From an uncultured Holophagales bacterium (GTDB lineage: Bacteria; Acidobacteriota; Thermoanaerobaculia; UBA5066): 13,171 nucleotides of DNA. The notes beneath the pieces are model-generated. The model was not told where the DNA came from. It searched no databases and was given only the letters and a program-made list of their open reading frames with translations. A program made the position numbers and the translations under genes. The stretch lies in contig CALMDF010000364.1 of NCBI GenBank assembly GCA_937864895.1, positions 1 to 13,171 of the forward strand. Reading direction: 5' to 3'. Shown in pieces: positions 13,100 through 13,171 of this stretch (its first letter is position 1; every line of letters begins with the position of its first letter).

Positions 13100-13171
13100 A
13101 GGGCGTCTACGTCCAGTCGCGGCCAGGCTGGGCTGGGGTCTACCGTCTACACTCTATTGCTTAGGCAGTAG

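Noticed and set aside
13100..13171. Possible tRNA or att site at the right end
   Set aside because: No cloverleaf, T-loop or duplicated core could be seen in these 72 bases.

Overview
This 13.2 kb window is a strongly GC-rich bacterial segment. Shine-Dalgarno sequences are canonical; the one before the primase gene is a near-perfect anti-16S match. I cannot place the organism below 'high-GC bacterium'. The secreted Rhs-like toxins, Mrr, the DUF433/DUF5615 pair and the primase/recombinase pair would fit Acidobacteriota, Myxococcota or a similar phylum, but that is only an impression. The content is that of an accessory or mobile region, with no housekeeping genes.

Layout. (1) Bases 1-3189, + strand: the 3' part of a tyrosine recombinase gene, a DUF433 antitoxin, a DUF5615 PIN-like toxin, a secreted polymorphic toxin with a GIY-YIG-type C-terminal tip, and its overlapping putative immunity gene. 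(2) Bases 3190-4783: about 1.6 kb with no convincing gene. It is bounded by a 46-bp perfect (about 113-bp imperfect) inverted repeat and packed with short-loop hairpins, including a compact three-way-junction candidate. (3) Bases 4784-6120, - strand: a two-gene operon of an XRE-type regulator and an Mrr restriction endonuclease. (4) Bases 6121-6227: a divergent intergenic region with operator-like inverted repeats. (5) Bases 6228-9344, + strand: a 1038-residue CHC2/Toprim primase fused to a P-loop ATPase domain. Its 3' end carries GGTCGG repeats at an exact 11-bp period. (6) Bases 9355-13099, + strand: the complete recombinase, then the same DUF433-DUF5615-toxin series, but with a PD-(D/E)XK toxin tip and an unrelated immunity gene.

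The most striking fact is that bases 9-2097 and 9622-11710 appear identical (2089 bp, period 9613 bp). Identity stops abruptly inside the toxin gene, 25-30 codons before the two proteins become unrelated. Each toxin therefore keeps the same signal peptide and trunk but a different nuclease tip and a different, translationally coupled immunity gene.

Working model (inference): this is part of a tandem array of an integrative element. Its core is a primase-helicase plus a tyrosine recombinase. It is stabilised by a toxin-antitoxin pair, defended by Mrr, and carries a compact Rhs-derived toxin/immunity cassette whose tip is exchanged by recombination in the shared trunk.
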